A stretch of DNA of 64,000 nt from Psychrobacter frigidicola (GCF_007997305.1 NZ_VORZ01000001.1:1054001-1118000); one strand, 5' to 3'; shown: positions 18,984 through 27,293, counted from the first letter of the stretch. Numbers and translations are program-made. Notes: a model not told the origin generated them from the letters alone.

Positions 18984-19019
18984 CGTATGCATGCATATAA
19001 TGTTTGATGCATGCATACG
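18984..19019 (-). promoter_or_regulatory. ATGCAT palindrome, candidate operator of the alpA operon
   Basis: Perfect 13-base inverted arms (18984-18996 and 19007-19019), each containing overlapping ATGCAT units, are separated by 10 bases; a fifth ATGCAT lies at 18971-18976. It sits upstream of the alpA-led operon and lacks a T-run, so an operator is more likely than a terminator. Confidence 0.6.
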
Positions 19020-19027
19020 ACATTCTA

Positions 19028-19846
19028 TTATGAAAAATCTCCCTTGTCAGCTTCACTCAATAAACGACATACAGTAGGGAATGAAGGATTTTTGCCTGTA
19101 TCAATATGCAGCTTAATATAGGTAGCTGCATCGGTATAAGTGCTAAACCCTTTATCTTTCATAATCTTGAGATATTTTTCTTTTCGCTCCTTTTTTTTCT
19201 CTCTATGTGGCTGCCACCTTGCATCAGACGCTTTTCTATTTCTATTGGATATTTCTTCTTTTATATAGCTATCAAAATTTTGTGTCTTATTTCGTATAGC
19301 ACCGCCGTAAATTAGTGTAGATACACTGTTATAACTTATTCCAGTTTCATAAGCGCCATTATAAAAAGCCCATCTCCCTAACTCTCTATATAATAAAACC
19401 CTTGTCACATCGTAAGAGACTTCTCTTATTCTCATAAAATCTTCTTCGGTATATTCATCTGTGACGTATGCTAACTCTGCAACATCATCATCAATACCAG
19501 CTTCAAACTGCCTTACGATTTCTTTGAAGTTATAACTTACTACAGCATTAACTAGACATTGACGCTCACAAACACCTTCACAGTCACATTCATAATCAGA
19601 AGTATCAGGGCTAAGATCATAATCGTATAATGCTACATAATCACTCATAAGAGTTTCTTGGTGTTCCAAAAAAGCAATATTAATTGCAGACTGTGCTTCA
19701 TTACAGTTTTTATTATCAAGAATACTATTTAACATCAAGTCTATAGTTGGTTTTATTATAAACCTCTCAATAGCTTCATACGTTAAGCGACCAGACTTAG
19801 CGTTAAAACCATCATCATCGTAAACTACATAAGTCACAATACACAC
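19028..19846 (-). CDS. Hypothetical protein of the element, 272 codons
   Basis: No family recognised. The protein is acidic in its first half, with a compact cysteine cluster (CDCEGVCERQC, about residues 88-98) that could bind metal. It is strongly basic at residues 200-235 (RKASDARWQPHREKKKERKE), followed by a small helical segment (TYTDAATYIKLHIDTG, then PSFPTVCRLLSEAD) of a type seen at the ends of some element-borne DNA-binding proteins. The first GTG (19846) lies too close to its purine-rich AGGGG, and a GTG at 19837 is better spaced, so the true protein may be three residues shorter. It lies between integrase and alpA operon on the same strand. Codon use is AT-rich compared with its neighbours. 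Confidence 0.55.
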   Translation of the reverse strand: MCIVTYVVYDDDGFNAKSGRLTYEAIERFIIKPTIDLMLNSILDNKNCNEAQSAINIAFLEHQETLMSDYVALYDYDLSPDTSDYECDCEGVCERQCLVNAVVSYNFKEIVRQFEAGIDDDVAELAYVTDEYTEEDFMRIREVSYDVTRVLLYRELGRWAFYNGAYETGISYNSVSTLIYGGAIRNKTQNFDSYIKEEISNRNRKASDARWQPHREKKKERKEKYLKIMKDKGFSTYTDAATYIKLHIDTGKNPSFPTVCRLLSEADKGDFS

Positions 19847-19850
19847 CCCT

Positions 19851-19898
19851 ACACCCTTAAATCAAAGTAGGTGCAAGGCAGTGACAGCATAAGGGTGT
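19851..19898 (-). promoter_or_regulatory. Inverted repeat upstream of the 272-codon ORF
   Basis: ACACCCTTA at 19851-19859 and TAAGGGTGT at 19890-19898 are perfect 9-base inverted arms 30 bases apart, between integrase and the ORF start. It may be an operator; no promoter could be assigned with confidence. Confidence 0.35.
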
Positions 19899-19955
19899 GA
19901 ATAACTGTCGTTCGGGTAATTAGTCCTAGCCTTGCATAGTCGTTACTACATAGCA

Positions 19956-21197
19956 TTACCCATGCTTTTGTGTTTGTTGTTTAAAGCTGGCGTGTATGAC
20001 GTTATCAAGCTTGCCAGCATAGGCATCATCAATGAAATTTGCCCATTGGTGCATCATGTTTATTCTGTATGGTAAGTGCTGCGCCCCGTTGTATGCTGCA
20101 CTGATCTTGTTTTCTCTATCATGTGCCAGCTGTAGCTCTATCGCTTCGTGCATGTATTCCTGCTCATGCAACGTGGTACTGGCAAGCCCTCTAAACCCGT
20201 GCCCTGTCATCTTGCCTTTGTAACCCATATTCCATAGGGCATTAATAAAGGCGCTTTGACTGTATGGCTTACGGGTTGAAGTATTGAAGAAAACATACTG
20301 ATCCGAAAAGCCCAGTTCTTTAATCTGCTTCAATATCGCTACTGCTTGCGGTGCTAGTGGCACGATATGCAAGCGCCTAGCTTTCATCTTTTCAGCTGGG
20401 ACAATCCATAAGCCACGATTAAAATCTATGTCCTGCCATTCCATAAAGCGCAATTCATTAGTACGCACAAACGTATAGCACAAAAACCATAAGCCTAGCT
20501 TTACTAATAGATCACCATCATAAGCATTAATATCTTTTAATAGTTTAGGTAGTTGCTGGCTAGTGATACGGCTATGATTGACGGTTTTGTGTGGCTTGAT
20601 GGCTTCGGCTAGGTCGGTGGCTGGGTTATGCGTGGCTAGTCCATTGCGTATGGCGTGCTTGAATATCTGCCCTACTTCTCTAATAGTCCGCCTTGCCATT
20701 TCATTAGCGCCGCGGCTCTCTACTGCTTTACCAATAGCCAATACATCAGGCGCGGTTATGTCGTTTATGTTCTTTTGACCAATAGAGGGCTTAACATCGC
20801 GCATGTAAGCGGAATAATTACGGGAAAAAGTGCTTTCTGCTAGGTAGGTTTTGCGTTCTGCATACCATGACTGGGCTATGTTATCGAAAACATTTAAACC
20901 ATCTTGGCTGGCTTGCTGCTCTCTCTTATGGTCTTTAGGGTTCACACCATCAGCTATTAAGCGTTTGATCTCAATATTGCGCTGGCGTGCATTTTGAAGG
21001 CTCATTACTGGATAAGTGCCAATAGTGAGGGTTTGCTGTTTGCCTTGCCAGCGATAGGCGCTGATCCATGACTTAACTCCTGTATAGCGCACCCATAATT
21101 GCAGCCCGTTACCATCGCTATGTTTATCAGGTCGCTTTGTATCAATAGAGGTGCTACTGGGCTGTAGCTTATTGATAACGGTATGAGTTAAGGGCAT
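19956..21197 (-). CDS. P4-type tyrosine recombinase (integrase)
   Basis: A 413-residue site-specific recombinase. Residues 1-95 form the arm-binding domain of P4-like integrases (DUF4102 type, with LWVRYTGVKSWISAYRW and LTIGTYPVMSL). A core-binding domain (about 105-200) and the catalytic domain follow, with R245 (VRTNEL), H333 and R336 (HGFR), H359 and the nucleophile Y369 (AAYN) all present, so it looks intact. It lies 160 bases from ssrA and reads away from it. AAAGGA lies 8 bases before the ATG, directly after an arm-type site, which hints at autoregulation. Length is normal for the family. Confidence 0.93.
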   Translation of the reverse strand: MPLTHTVINKLQPSSTSIDTKRPDKHSDGNGLQLWVRYTGVKSWISAYRWQGKQQTLTIGTYPVMSLQNARQRNIEIKRLIADGVNPKDHKREQQASQDGLNVFDNIAQSWYAERKTYLAESTFSRNYSAYMRDVKPSIGQKNINDITAPDVLAIGKAVESRGANEMARRTIREVGQIFKHAIRNGLATHNPATDLAEAIKPHKTVNHSRITSQQLPKLLKDINAYDGDLLVKLGLWFLCYTFVRTNELRFMEWQDIDFNRGLWIVPAEKMKARRLHIVPLAPQAVAILKQIKELGFSDQYVFFNTSTRKPYSQSAFINALWNMGYKGKMTGHGFRGLASTTLHEQEYMHEAIELQLAHDRENKISAAYNGAQHLPYRINMMHQWANFIDDAYAGKLDNVIHASFKQQTQKHG

Positions 21198-21209
21198 TGA
21201 ACTATCCTT

Positions 21210-21260
21210 TGTTGGTATTGAGCGCGTGTATAAACTCTAATACCAACAATAATACCAACA
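21210..21260. promoter_or_regulatory. Integrase arm-type sites, ssrA end
   Basis: ATACCAACA occurs at 21240-21248 and 21252-21260 as direct repeats 12 bases apart, exactly as at the distal end, and once inverted (TGTTGGTAT) at 21210-21218 next to the integrase ribosome binding site. Confidence 0.75.
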
Positions 21261-21316
21261 TTCTATATAGGACGCTATACCCCTACATAACCCTCAATAC
21301 CTGAAAAACACCCAAA

Positions 21317-21353
21317 ATAAAGGGCTAACAGTCTATGACGGTCAGCCCTTTAT
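21317..21353 (-). terminator. Element-supplied terminator after ssrA
   Basis: Ten-base inverted arms (21317-21326 and 21344-21353) with core AAAGGGCT and a TTTATTTT stretch on the exit side of the minus strand. It lies inside the element 4 bases beyond the attachment repeat and replaces the displaced host terminator. Confidence 0.75.
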
Positions 21354-21356
21354 CGT

Positions 21357-21375
21357 TGTTTGGTGGAGATGGCGG
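21357..21375 (-). repeat. Attachment site copy at the ssrA 3' end
   Basis: A 19-bp sequence identical to 13583-13601. It covers the terminal CCA end and acceptor-stem strand of tmRNA, so integration at this site leaves the tmRNA intact. Confidence 0.92.
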
Positions 21376-21719
21376 GAGTTGAACCCGCGTCCGCCAGCAT
21401 TACGCTCATGAATCTACATGTTTAGTTTCTGTCTTTGGTTTTAGTTCGCACCGATCCGACAGTCAGGATGGATAGAACGATTCTCTACTTTTAAACCCAA
21501 GCAATTGAGACAACCACTTGTGGCGCTTCTACATGCGGACGCTTCAACTTAGTTGACCAACTGTAGATGATCAGCAACTAAGTAAACAGGGTTTAAGCTG
21601 CTAGAGCGTAATTTTCGTCGTTTGCGACTATAACAATATATGTTTGATTTACGAGAGGACATATACTCTCGACATGCATCATTGAGTTTCATCACCAGCG
21701 TCGAAGCCAGAACATCCCC
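21361..21719 (-). ncRNA. ssrA: Transfer-messenger RNA (tmRNA)
   Basis: A one-piece tmRNA of 359 nucleotides. The 5' end is GGGGATGTTCTGGCTTCGAC, the 3' end carries the T-arm GGTTCAACTCCCGCC and a CCA end encoded at 21361-21363. The tag reading frame at 21593-21625 encodes ANDENYALAA and a stop, resumed at GCA after TAGTC. tmRNA rescues stalled ribosomes together with SmpB. The 3' end serves as the integration site of the adjacent element, whose integrase reads in the same direction. Confidence 0.96.
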
Positions 21720-21732
21720 AATTGATTTATGT

Positions 21733-21762
21733 ATTATAAATGAATTGGAGCCAGTGTGGCAA
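21733..21762 (-). promoter_or_regulatory. ssrA promoter
   Basis: On the minus strand TTGCCA (21757-21762) and TATAAT (21733-21738) are 18 bases apart. The distance to the mature 5' end suggests a short leader removed by RNase P. Confidence 0.7.
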
Positions 21763-21815
21763 CCACTATACAGCCAATATTACATTAAGTTACAGCTTAA
21801 GGAATTGAATAGCAG

Positions 21816-22487
21816 CTAAGCCAGCACTTGATTTAACCAGTCGCCAATATCTTCAATCTGCGGCATACATACCTGATGCGCCATTGGGTATGTACGATAA
21901 TCAACTTTATAACCTTTAGACGTTAGTAGCTGCTGCGCTTGTTCGCCAAGAATAACGGGCACTACCGGGTCATGCGTGCCATGCTCAATTAATATCGGCA
22001 TGCCTCTATTAGCAGTGCTGTAGTCTAGATTATCATTGGTTGCTAGATAAGTAGACAACGCCATTAAGCCTGCCAAACGCTGCGGATAACCTAGCGCCAC
22101 ATGATAAGCTACTGCCCCGCCCTGCGAGAACCCAGCAATAACAATATGTTCGGGTGACACACCGCGTTCTATCTCACGGGCAATCAAGTCATGAATCTGT
22201 TGCGTAGATTCTTCAATTTGACCAATATCAACTTTACGCTCAAGGCTCATCTCAAAGATATCATACCAAGCTGGCATAATCATGCCGCCATTGACCGTTA
22301 CTGGTCGCTGTGGGGCATGAGGAAATAGGAAACGTATTGCCATATCATCAGCCAAACCCAGTTGTGGTACCACTGGCTCAAAATCATGACCACTAGCGCC
22401 CAACCCATGCAACCAAATTACGGATCGGTTGATAACTTTTTTAGTAGGGTTGTGTTCTACGATGACACAATCTAGATATTTACTCAT
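21816..22487 (-). CDS. Carboxylesterase / phospholipase family alpha/beta hydrolase
   Basis: A 223-residue serine hydrolase of the Abhydrolase_2 family (carboxylesterase 2, EstB-like). The oxyanion loop is IWLHGLGASGHDF (about residues 24-36). The catalytic triad is S121 in GFSQGG, D173 in EHGTHDPVVP and H204 in YPMAHQV. There is no signal peptide, so it is cytosolic. It probably cleaves small or acyl esters; the substrate is unknown. It stands alone, with AAGGAAG upstream of the ATG. Confidence 0.88.
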   Translation of the reverse strand: MSKYLDCVIVEHNPTKKVINRSVIWLHGLGASGHDFEPVVPQLGLADDMAIRFLFPHAPQRPVTVNGGMIMPAWYDIFEMSLERKVDIGQIEESTQQIHDLIAREIERGVSPEHIVIAGFSQGGAVAYHVALGYPQRLAGLMALSTYLATNDNLDYSTANRGMPILIEHGTHDPVVPVILGEQAQQLLTSKGYKVDYRTYPMAHQVCMPQIEDIGDWLNQVLA

Positions 22488-22793
22488 ATCACTTCCTTTA
22501 TATATTGATATTTTTTGATAGAACAGGCATATGACTTAGTTATATTAGCTTCTATAATAGATTTATGATTTTTATAATGGCGCTTATTATACTACATCTC
22601 CCTGCACCCTTGCGACTGAGCGCGGTTGCAATAACTACTTATCACTTCTTAACGTGTTTTTATAACAGTGAGCGCAGTGCAGCTTATTATTAAACCTTAT
22701 TTTTGCTTTTCTAAAGATATAAAAAAGCCCTGTATGACCTCCAATTAAACATTATTAGAGGTCATAAAGAGCAGATTGTTTAAAAAGCAGAAT
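22488..22793. other. Intergenic region between the esterase gene and aroC
   Basis: These 306 bases hold the aroC terminator and, on the minus strand, several AT-rich stretches that could form the esterase promoter. No gene is seen. Confidence 0.5.
22733..22766 (-). terminator. Terminator after aroC
   Basis: Perfect 9-base arms TATGACCTC and GAGGTCATA (22733-22741, 22758-22766). On the minus strand the stem is followed, after CAGGGC, by six T. Confidence 0.7.
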
Positions 22794-23897
22794 TTAAGTA
22801 ATTGAAGCTAGCGGTTGCTTAACGTCACCATTCTGTCCACGATTACGTAGATAATGGTCAAGCAATACAATGGCCAACATCGCTTCAGCAATGGGTGTTG
22901 CCCGCACACCAACGCAAGGGTCATGACGGCCTTTAGTCAACATATCGACTGCTTCACCTTGGTTATTAATACTTTTACCAGCGGTAGTAATACTAGATGT
23001 CGGTTTAAGGGCGATAGTGACGCGAATATCTTGCCCAGAAGAGATACCACCCAAAATCCCACCAGCATGATTGGCCGTAAAGCCATCAGGGGTCATCTCA
23101 TCACGAGCACTATGACCGAACTGCTCAGCAACAGCCATACCATCACCAATCTCAACGCCTTTTACCGCATTGATACTCATCATAGCATGGGCAATCTCAG
23201 CATCTAAACGGTCAAATACCGGCTCACCTAAACCTACGGGTACGCCACTAGCAATAATCTCTAAACGGGCACCGCAGCTAGTCCCTTCACGGCGCAAGCT
23301 ATCTATCAAAGTCTCAAAACGTCCAATCGCGTCTTTATCTGCACAAAAGAACGGGTTGCTATTAACAAACTCCCAATCAATTTGACTTGGATCAAGAACT
23401 TGACTCTTTTCAGGGCCTATCTGAGTCACATGACCACGAACTTGCACACCCAAGCGCTCTTGTAAATACTTTTTAGCAATCGCGCCAGCAGCAACCCGCA
23501 TTGCAGTCTCACGTGCTGAGGAACGCCCGCCACCACGATAATCACGAAAACCATACTTCATACTATACGTATAATCCGCGTGACCGGGACGAAAAGTATC
23601 TTTAATCTCGCCATAATCTTTTGATTTTTGATTGGTATTACGAATCAATAGACCAATAGATGTGCCGGTGGTTTTACCTTCAAAGATGCCAGAGATAATT
23701 TCTACCTCGTCAGACTCACGGCGCTGGGTTGAGTATTTCGAAGTACCAGGTTTACGGCGATCTAAATCTATTTGCAAATCTTCAGCCGATAACGCCAAGC
23801 CTGGCGGTACACCATCTACAATAGCTAATAAGCCAGCACCATGCGACTCACCACAAGTGGTCACACAAAAAAGTTTTCCAATACTATTGCCTGCCAT
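22794..23897 (-). CDS. aroC: Chorismate synthase
   Basis: A 367-residue enzyme that makes chorismate from EPSP, the last step of the shikimate pathway, using reduced FMN. All three family signatures are present: [19 protein letters not shown] near the N-terminus, [20 protein letters not shown] with GGRSSARET, and [13 protein letters not shown]. Length is typical. It follows prmB by 47 bases on the same strand, a conserved arrangement in gammaproteobacteria, so the two are co-transcribed. AAGGAC precedes the ATG. Confidence 0.97.
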   Translation of the reverse strand: MAGNSIGKLFCVTTCGESHGAGLLAIVDGVPPGLALSAEDLQIDLDRRKPGTSKYSTQRRESDEVEIISGIFEGKTTGTSIGLLIRNTNQKSKDYGEIKDTFRPGHADYTYSMKYGFRDYRGGGRSSARETAMRVAAGAIAKKYLQERLGVQVRGHVTQIGPEKSQVLDPSQIDWEFVNSNPFFCADKDAIGRFETLIDSLRREGTSCGARLEIIASGVPVGLGEPVFDRLDAEIAHAMMSINAVKGVEIGDGMAVAEQFGHSARDEMTPDGFTANHAGGILGGISSGQDIRVTIALKPTSSITTAGKSINNQGEAVDMLTKGRHDPCVGVRATPIAEAMLAIVLLDHYLRNRGQNGDVKQPLASIT

Positions 23898-23944
23898 GTT
23901 TGTCCTTAAACGGGTAAAACCTATTGATTAGGCGTTGTCATTAA

Positions 23945-25129
23945 TTACTGGTTGTTATCCAATAGCTGTACGTAATGTGCAAACAAGTCTCGGTGTGCGG
24001 TCAATTCATCAAAAGTAATCGCAAATACCCCGTGACCCCCATTTGCAAATTTGAGCCAATCAAACTGAATGTCAGGGTAAGCTTGGTTCAATGCCCACTC
24101 GCTGTCACCAACTTCGCAAACCAATAATCCTTCAGGACTTAAATAATCTGCCGCTTCAAATAAAATATGATGGACTAAATCGAGTCCATCTTGCCCAGCC
24201 GCTAGTGCATGCTCAGGCTCATATAAAAACTCAGGCGGTAAGTCTGCCATAATCGCAGCATCAACGTACGGAGGATTGGTAACGATAAGCTCGTATTGGT
24301 GTTCAGGTGGTAGCTTGGCAAATAAGTCTGATTCAATCACATTGACTTGATGATTCAGGTCATGATGATCAACGTTGACCATGGCCACTTCTAACGCACC
24401 TTTATCAATATCAACGGCATCAACCAGCGCATCGACGAAACGGGTTGCAAGCGCGATAGCAATACAGCCAGAACCCGTACACATATCTAAAATACGTTCT
24501 GGTTGTGATAGTTGCATCACCTCAAGCCCATGTTCATAAAACTTAGTAGGTTGCTCGTTGACGTTAGCGCCAAGCGGTTTAGCCAATTCATTCGCATCAA
24601 AATAAGGATAAAATTGCTGGCGAATCAGTTCTGCTATCGGCGAGCGTGGAATTAATACCCGTTCATCAACATAAAAAGGCAAATCACAAAAATAAGCCAA
24701 ATTAATCAAATAGCTTAATGGCTTACGCTCGGCAATACGTTCTTCTAATAACGCCAGCACGCCTTGCTTTTCTGACGACGTCAGACGGCAATCTAAAATC
24801 TGCTCACTAGCAGACCAATCTAAAGACAAAGAATGCATCACAATAGCTGAAGCTTCAGCAAACTCATCCGTGGTTCCTTGTGCTACCACCACATCATAAT
24901 TGCGTAACTGGGTAACACCAAAGCGGATAAAATCACGAATGCTAAATAATTGTTCACGGGCTTCTTCAAGCTCCGCATGCAAAGTTGCAAACTGGCTGTG
25001 CTCAGTGAGCAATCCAGTCTCGTCCGATGCCAAGTCATTGTCAGAGTCAAGGTCGAACTCATGCGAGGCGTGACCACTAAAATATTGATTCTGAAAATCT
25101 TCTGCACTGATAGTCTGGTGTTCTGACAT
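23945..25129 (-). CDS. prmB: Ribosomal protein uL3 N5-glutamine methyltransferase
   Basis: A 394-residue SAM-dependent enzyme that methylates a glutamine of ribosomal protein L3. The SAM site ILDMCTGSGCIAIALA and the catalytic NPPY in ELIVTNPPYVDAA are clear, as are the specificity segments FYVDERVLIPRSPI and LICEVG-like LLVCEVGDS. It is about 80 residues longer than E. coli PrmB, owing to an acidic N-terminal extension (residues 1-50) and an insert between the N-terminal and catalytic domains (about residues 185-205). It is the first gene of the prmB-aroC pair. The closest alternative, PrmC, lacks the RSPI segment. Confidence 0.93.
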   Translation of the reverse strand: MSEHQTISAEDFQNQYFSGHASHEFDLDSDNDLASDETGLLTEHSQFATLHAELEEAREQLFSIRDFIRFGVTQLRNYDVVVAQGTTDEFAEASAIVMHSLSLDWSASEQILDCRLTSSEKQGVLALLEERIAERKPLSYLINLAYFCDLPFYVDERVLIPRSPIAELIRQQFYPYFDANELAKPLGANVNEQPTKFYEHGLEVMQLSQPERILDMCTGSGCIAIALATRFVDALVDAVDIDKGALEVAMVNVDHHDLNHQVNVIESDLFAKLPPEHQYELIVTNPPYVDAAIMADLPPEFLYEPEHALAAGQDGLDLVHHILFEAADYLSPEGLLVCEVGDSEWALNQAYPDIQFDWLKFANGGHGVFAITFDELTAHRDLFAHYVQLLDNNQ

Positions 25130-25155
25130 AACTCACCTTATAGATGACATGCTCA

Positions 25156-25185
25156 TTGGCTACGTATTCGTTGGCTACGTACTCG
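25156..25185. repeat. Tandem 15-base repeat
   Basis: TTGGCTACGTATTCG at 25156-25170 is followed directly by the same 15 bases with one change (25171-25185), then by a third degenerate start. It lies 27 bases upstream of the prmB start. Confidence 0.8.
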
Positions 25186-25482
25186 TTGACTGCATGTTAA
25201 TGGGTTGAATAAAACGCTGTTAGCGCATTATAGACACAAACGTTATGCAGCGCCAATAACTGTGGAACTTACTTTGGTAAAAGGAAGCTCATTAAATAAT
25301 TGTGAGCTAATATTTACCTTTGTAAGAATTTTTTATGATATTAATACCTTACTGGAAAGTTACCAAACAGAAAAACAAGCAATATTCTAGAGAGAGCACC
25401 ATCCAATCATTACTGTATTGTAGTCGATACGTCAGCGACTGCTGCTCAATGTTCTATCACTACAAAAAGGTGTGTCAAAAGT

Positions 25483-25511
25483 TTGCGAAGCGCCCAAATT
25501 ATGCGCATAAT
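25483..25511 (+). promoter_or_regulatory. Promoter-like elements upstream of the L,D-transpeptidase gene
   Basis: TTGCGA (25483-25488) and CATAAT (25506-25511) are spaced by 17 bases and lie 35 bases before the ATG. Confidence 0.55.
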
Positions 25512-25546
25512 AGCCGCATTATAACTTCCAGATGTGACTCAATATT

Positions 25547-26920
25547 ATGAAAATAAAGCCACTAATTATTTCTATGTCAATCGCGGCTCTGAGCGCCACT
25601 ATGAGTTTTAGTGCCCTTGCTGCCCCTATCGACAGCAATCGCACTTTACCAGTACGTACTGCTGATAAATTACCAAGCCTCGCGGTATTGACTAGCCTAG
25701 ATGTGCAAGTAAATCGTAGTACTTCTATGAATAATAGAGCTGCCGTAGCAAAGACTGCCCCTGTTGCCAAATCAACGCCCCAGCCTAAACAAAAAACTCA
25801 GCCGCAGCCAAAGTCTAAGCCTGCCGCTGATAATATGAGCGTAGCGGAACTAACGCGTAAGGATGAGCAGTCTGATGACATCAGTGGCGGTCAAGCAGTT
25901 GCTGCCTCCTCTATTGATGCATCCGATGCTTTTGGTTTTGCGCTACCTGATAATCAACAATATCAAGGCTTAAACGACGATACCAGTATTAAAAACATCG
26001 AAGATATCGATGGTAAAAAACACACCACACTGAATCTATCGAGCTATGCTAAACAAGTAAACGATGCCACTTGGTCGCCGAATATGAAGGTCAACTCGGC
26101 AATGACCATCAAAATACAGACATTGCTAGATTGGAACCACGCATCGCCTGGTGCCATTGATGGCGGCTGGGGCATGAACAGCAAAAAAGCCCTAATCAAC
26201 TTTCAAAACATGAAAGGCTTAACCGCAACCGGTAAGATGGATCAAAATACGTGGGATGCACTAAATAAAAACATTCCTGCTAATAAACCGATTTTGGTGA
26301 CTTATACTCTAACTGATGAGGATATCAATACCAATTTTGCGATCACACCAGCAGGCTCAGAAGAAAAGTCAAAAATGAAAGGTCTGTATTATCAAGACAT
26401 CAAAGAGATGCTTGGTGAACGCTTCCATATGGACGTGCGTTATCTTGATAAGTTAAACAAAAATAAAAACTATCAAGCTGGCGAGACGGTTACCGTACTC
26501 AATAGCCGCGGTGCACTAAAAGAACGCATCACCCGTGTGGTTGCAAATAAAGCTGATAAAACTTTGTACGCCTATAATGGTGACAAACTGGTCGCTACCT
26601 ATCCGACCACCGTCGGTAGTGACAGTACGCCATCACCGCAGGGCACCTTTAAAATTGTGAATAAAGTCAAAATGCCATGGTATAAAGCCACCGTTGGCGA
26701 AGGTGATCAAAAGAAAGTGCACATGTTACCACCTGGCCCTAATAACCCAGTAGGCGTTGTCTGGATGGGATTGTCTAAACCCTCTTATGGCCTACACGGT
26801 TCACCAAAGCCCGAAGGCATTAGCCGTCAAGCATCGGCAGGTTGCGTGCGCTTGACTAACTGGGATGTGTTAGAAGTTTATGCCAATATCGAAAATGGCG
26901 CGACCGTTGAGCTAAAATAA
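25547..26920 (+). CDS. L,D-transpeptidase (YkuD) with peptidoglycan-binding domain
   Basis: A 457-residue secreted cell-wall enzyme. A signal peptide (residues 1-26, MKIKPLIISMSIAALSATMS up to SALA) is followed by a disordered Pro/Lys/Gln-rich region (about 60-110), a PG_binding_1 domain (about 180-250, with SPGAIDGGWGMNSKKALINF) and a YkuD catalytic domain (about 330-457). The catalytic motif has H in LHGSPKPEG and the nucleophile in SAGCVRL. Such enzymes form 3-3 cross-links or attach lipoproteins. The ribosome binding site is weak. Terminator follows. Confidence 0.92.
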   Translation: MKIKPLIISMSIAALSATMSFSALAAPIDSNRTLPVRTADKLPSLAVLTSLDVQVNRSTSMNNRAAVAKTAPVAKSTPQPKQKTQPQPKSKPAADNMSVAELTRKDEQSDDISGGQAVAASSIDASDAFGFALPDNQQYQGLNDDTSIKNIEDIDGKKHTTLNLSSYAKQVNDATWSPNMKVNSAMTIKIQTLLDWNHASPGAIDGGWGMNSKKALINFQNMKGLTATGKMDQNTWDALNKNIPANKPILVTYTLTDEDINTNFAITPAGSEEKSKMKGLYYQDIKEMLGERFHMDVRYLDKLNKNKNYQAGETVTVLNSRGALKERITRVVANKADKTLYAYNGDKLVATYPTTVGSDSTPSPQGTFKIVNKVKMPWYKATVGEGDQKKVHMLPPGPNNPVGVVWMGLSKPSYGLHGSPKPEGISRQASAGCVRLTNWDVLEVYANIENGATVELK

Positions 26921-26990
26921 CGGCTGCTTAACCTTCTATAGAACTATTGATGAAATAGCTCTGATTACCTAATAGCCTTAATGTAGAATC

Positions 26991-27025
26991 AAAAAAAACA
27001 GTCTCTTTTATGAGGCTGTTTTTTT
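26991..27025 (+). terminator. Intrinsic terminator after the L,D-transpeptidase gene
   Basis: A run of A and CAGTCTC pairs with GAGGCTG and a run of T (one G-U pair), loop of 6 bases; the T-run extends to 27025. Confidence 0.88.
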
Positions 27026-27074
27026 AATTCTTATTTGGTATCACTTATTATTTTATTATAATAATTTTATGTGA

Positions 27075-27293
27075 CTAATGAATTACTTTATAGCCTTCCT
27101 CATTACCGGTAATGCTGCCAACTTTTTTGGTAAAAAACAACCCAACAGGAATAGAGATTAGCAGACCAGCAGCCACTGCCATTTGGATATGTGGAATTTG
27201 GTTAAATGGAGATAACAGTGCTGTGATCATCAATACACCAATAATAACGGTTGCGGCTATTGAATAGATAACAGAGAATAATGGCCAGTTCAT
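27075..27293 (-). CDS. Small two-helix inner-membrane protein
   Basis: A 72-residue protein with two membrane helices (about residues 6-26 and 35-52: VIYSIAATVIIGVLMITALL and MAVAAGLLISIPVGLFF) and a short cytoplasmic KKVGSITGNEEGYKVIH tail. It resembles a small conserved proteobacterial membrane family often mislabelled as CTP synthetase; it has no synthetase domain. The start at 27293 is chosen over an in-frame one 12 codons upstream because AAGGAA lies 6 bases before it. Confidence 0.72.
   Translation of the reverse strand: MNWPLFSVIYSIAATVIIGVLMITALLSPFNQIPHIQMAVAAGLLISIPVGLFFTKKVGSITGNEEGYKVIH

Larger units (their letters stand above)
13583..21375. mobile_element. ssrA-integrated element with P4-type integrase (satellite-like, about 7.8 kb)
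   Basis: Bounded by 19-bp direct repeats (13583-13601 and 21357-21375) that overlap the tmRNA 3' terminus. It contains an integrase next to ssrA, an AlpA-type regulator, a KilA-N protein, two small unknown proteins, a DUF3987 protein and an unknown 272-codon ORF. All genes are on the minus strand. A 1.5-kb repeat-rich non-coding stretch lies at the far end, and paired integrase arm-type sites lie at both ends. There are no capsid, packaging, transfer or cargo genes that I can recognise. The gene set resembles P4-like or phage-inducible satellites; that classification is inference. Confidence 0.85.
25130..25546. other. Divergent prmB - L,D-transpeptidase control region
   Basis: No gene. It contains a tandem 15-base repeat near prmB and a promoter-like pair upstream of the transpeptidase gene. 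Confidence 0.55.

Noticed and set aside
27075..27293. CTP synthetase, as related small proteins are sometimes labelled
   Set aside because: The product is a 72-residue two-helix membrane protein with no synthetase or amidotransferase motif.
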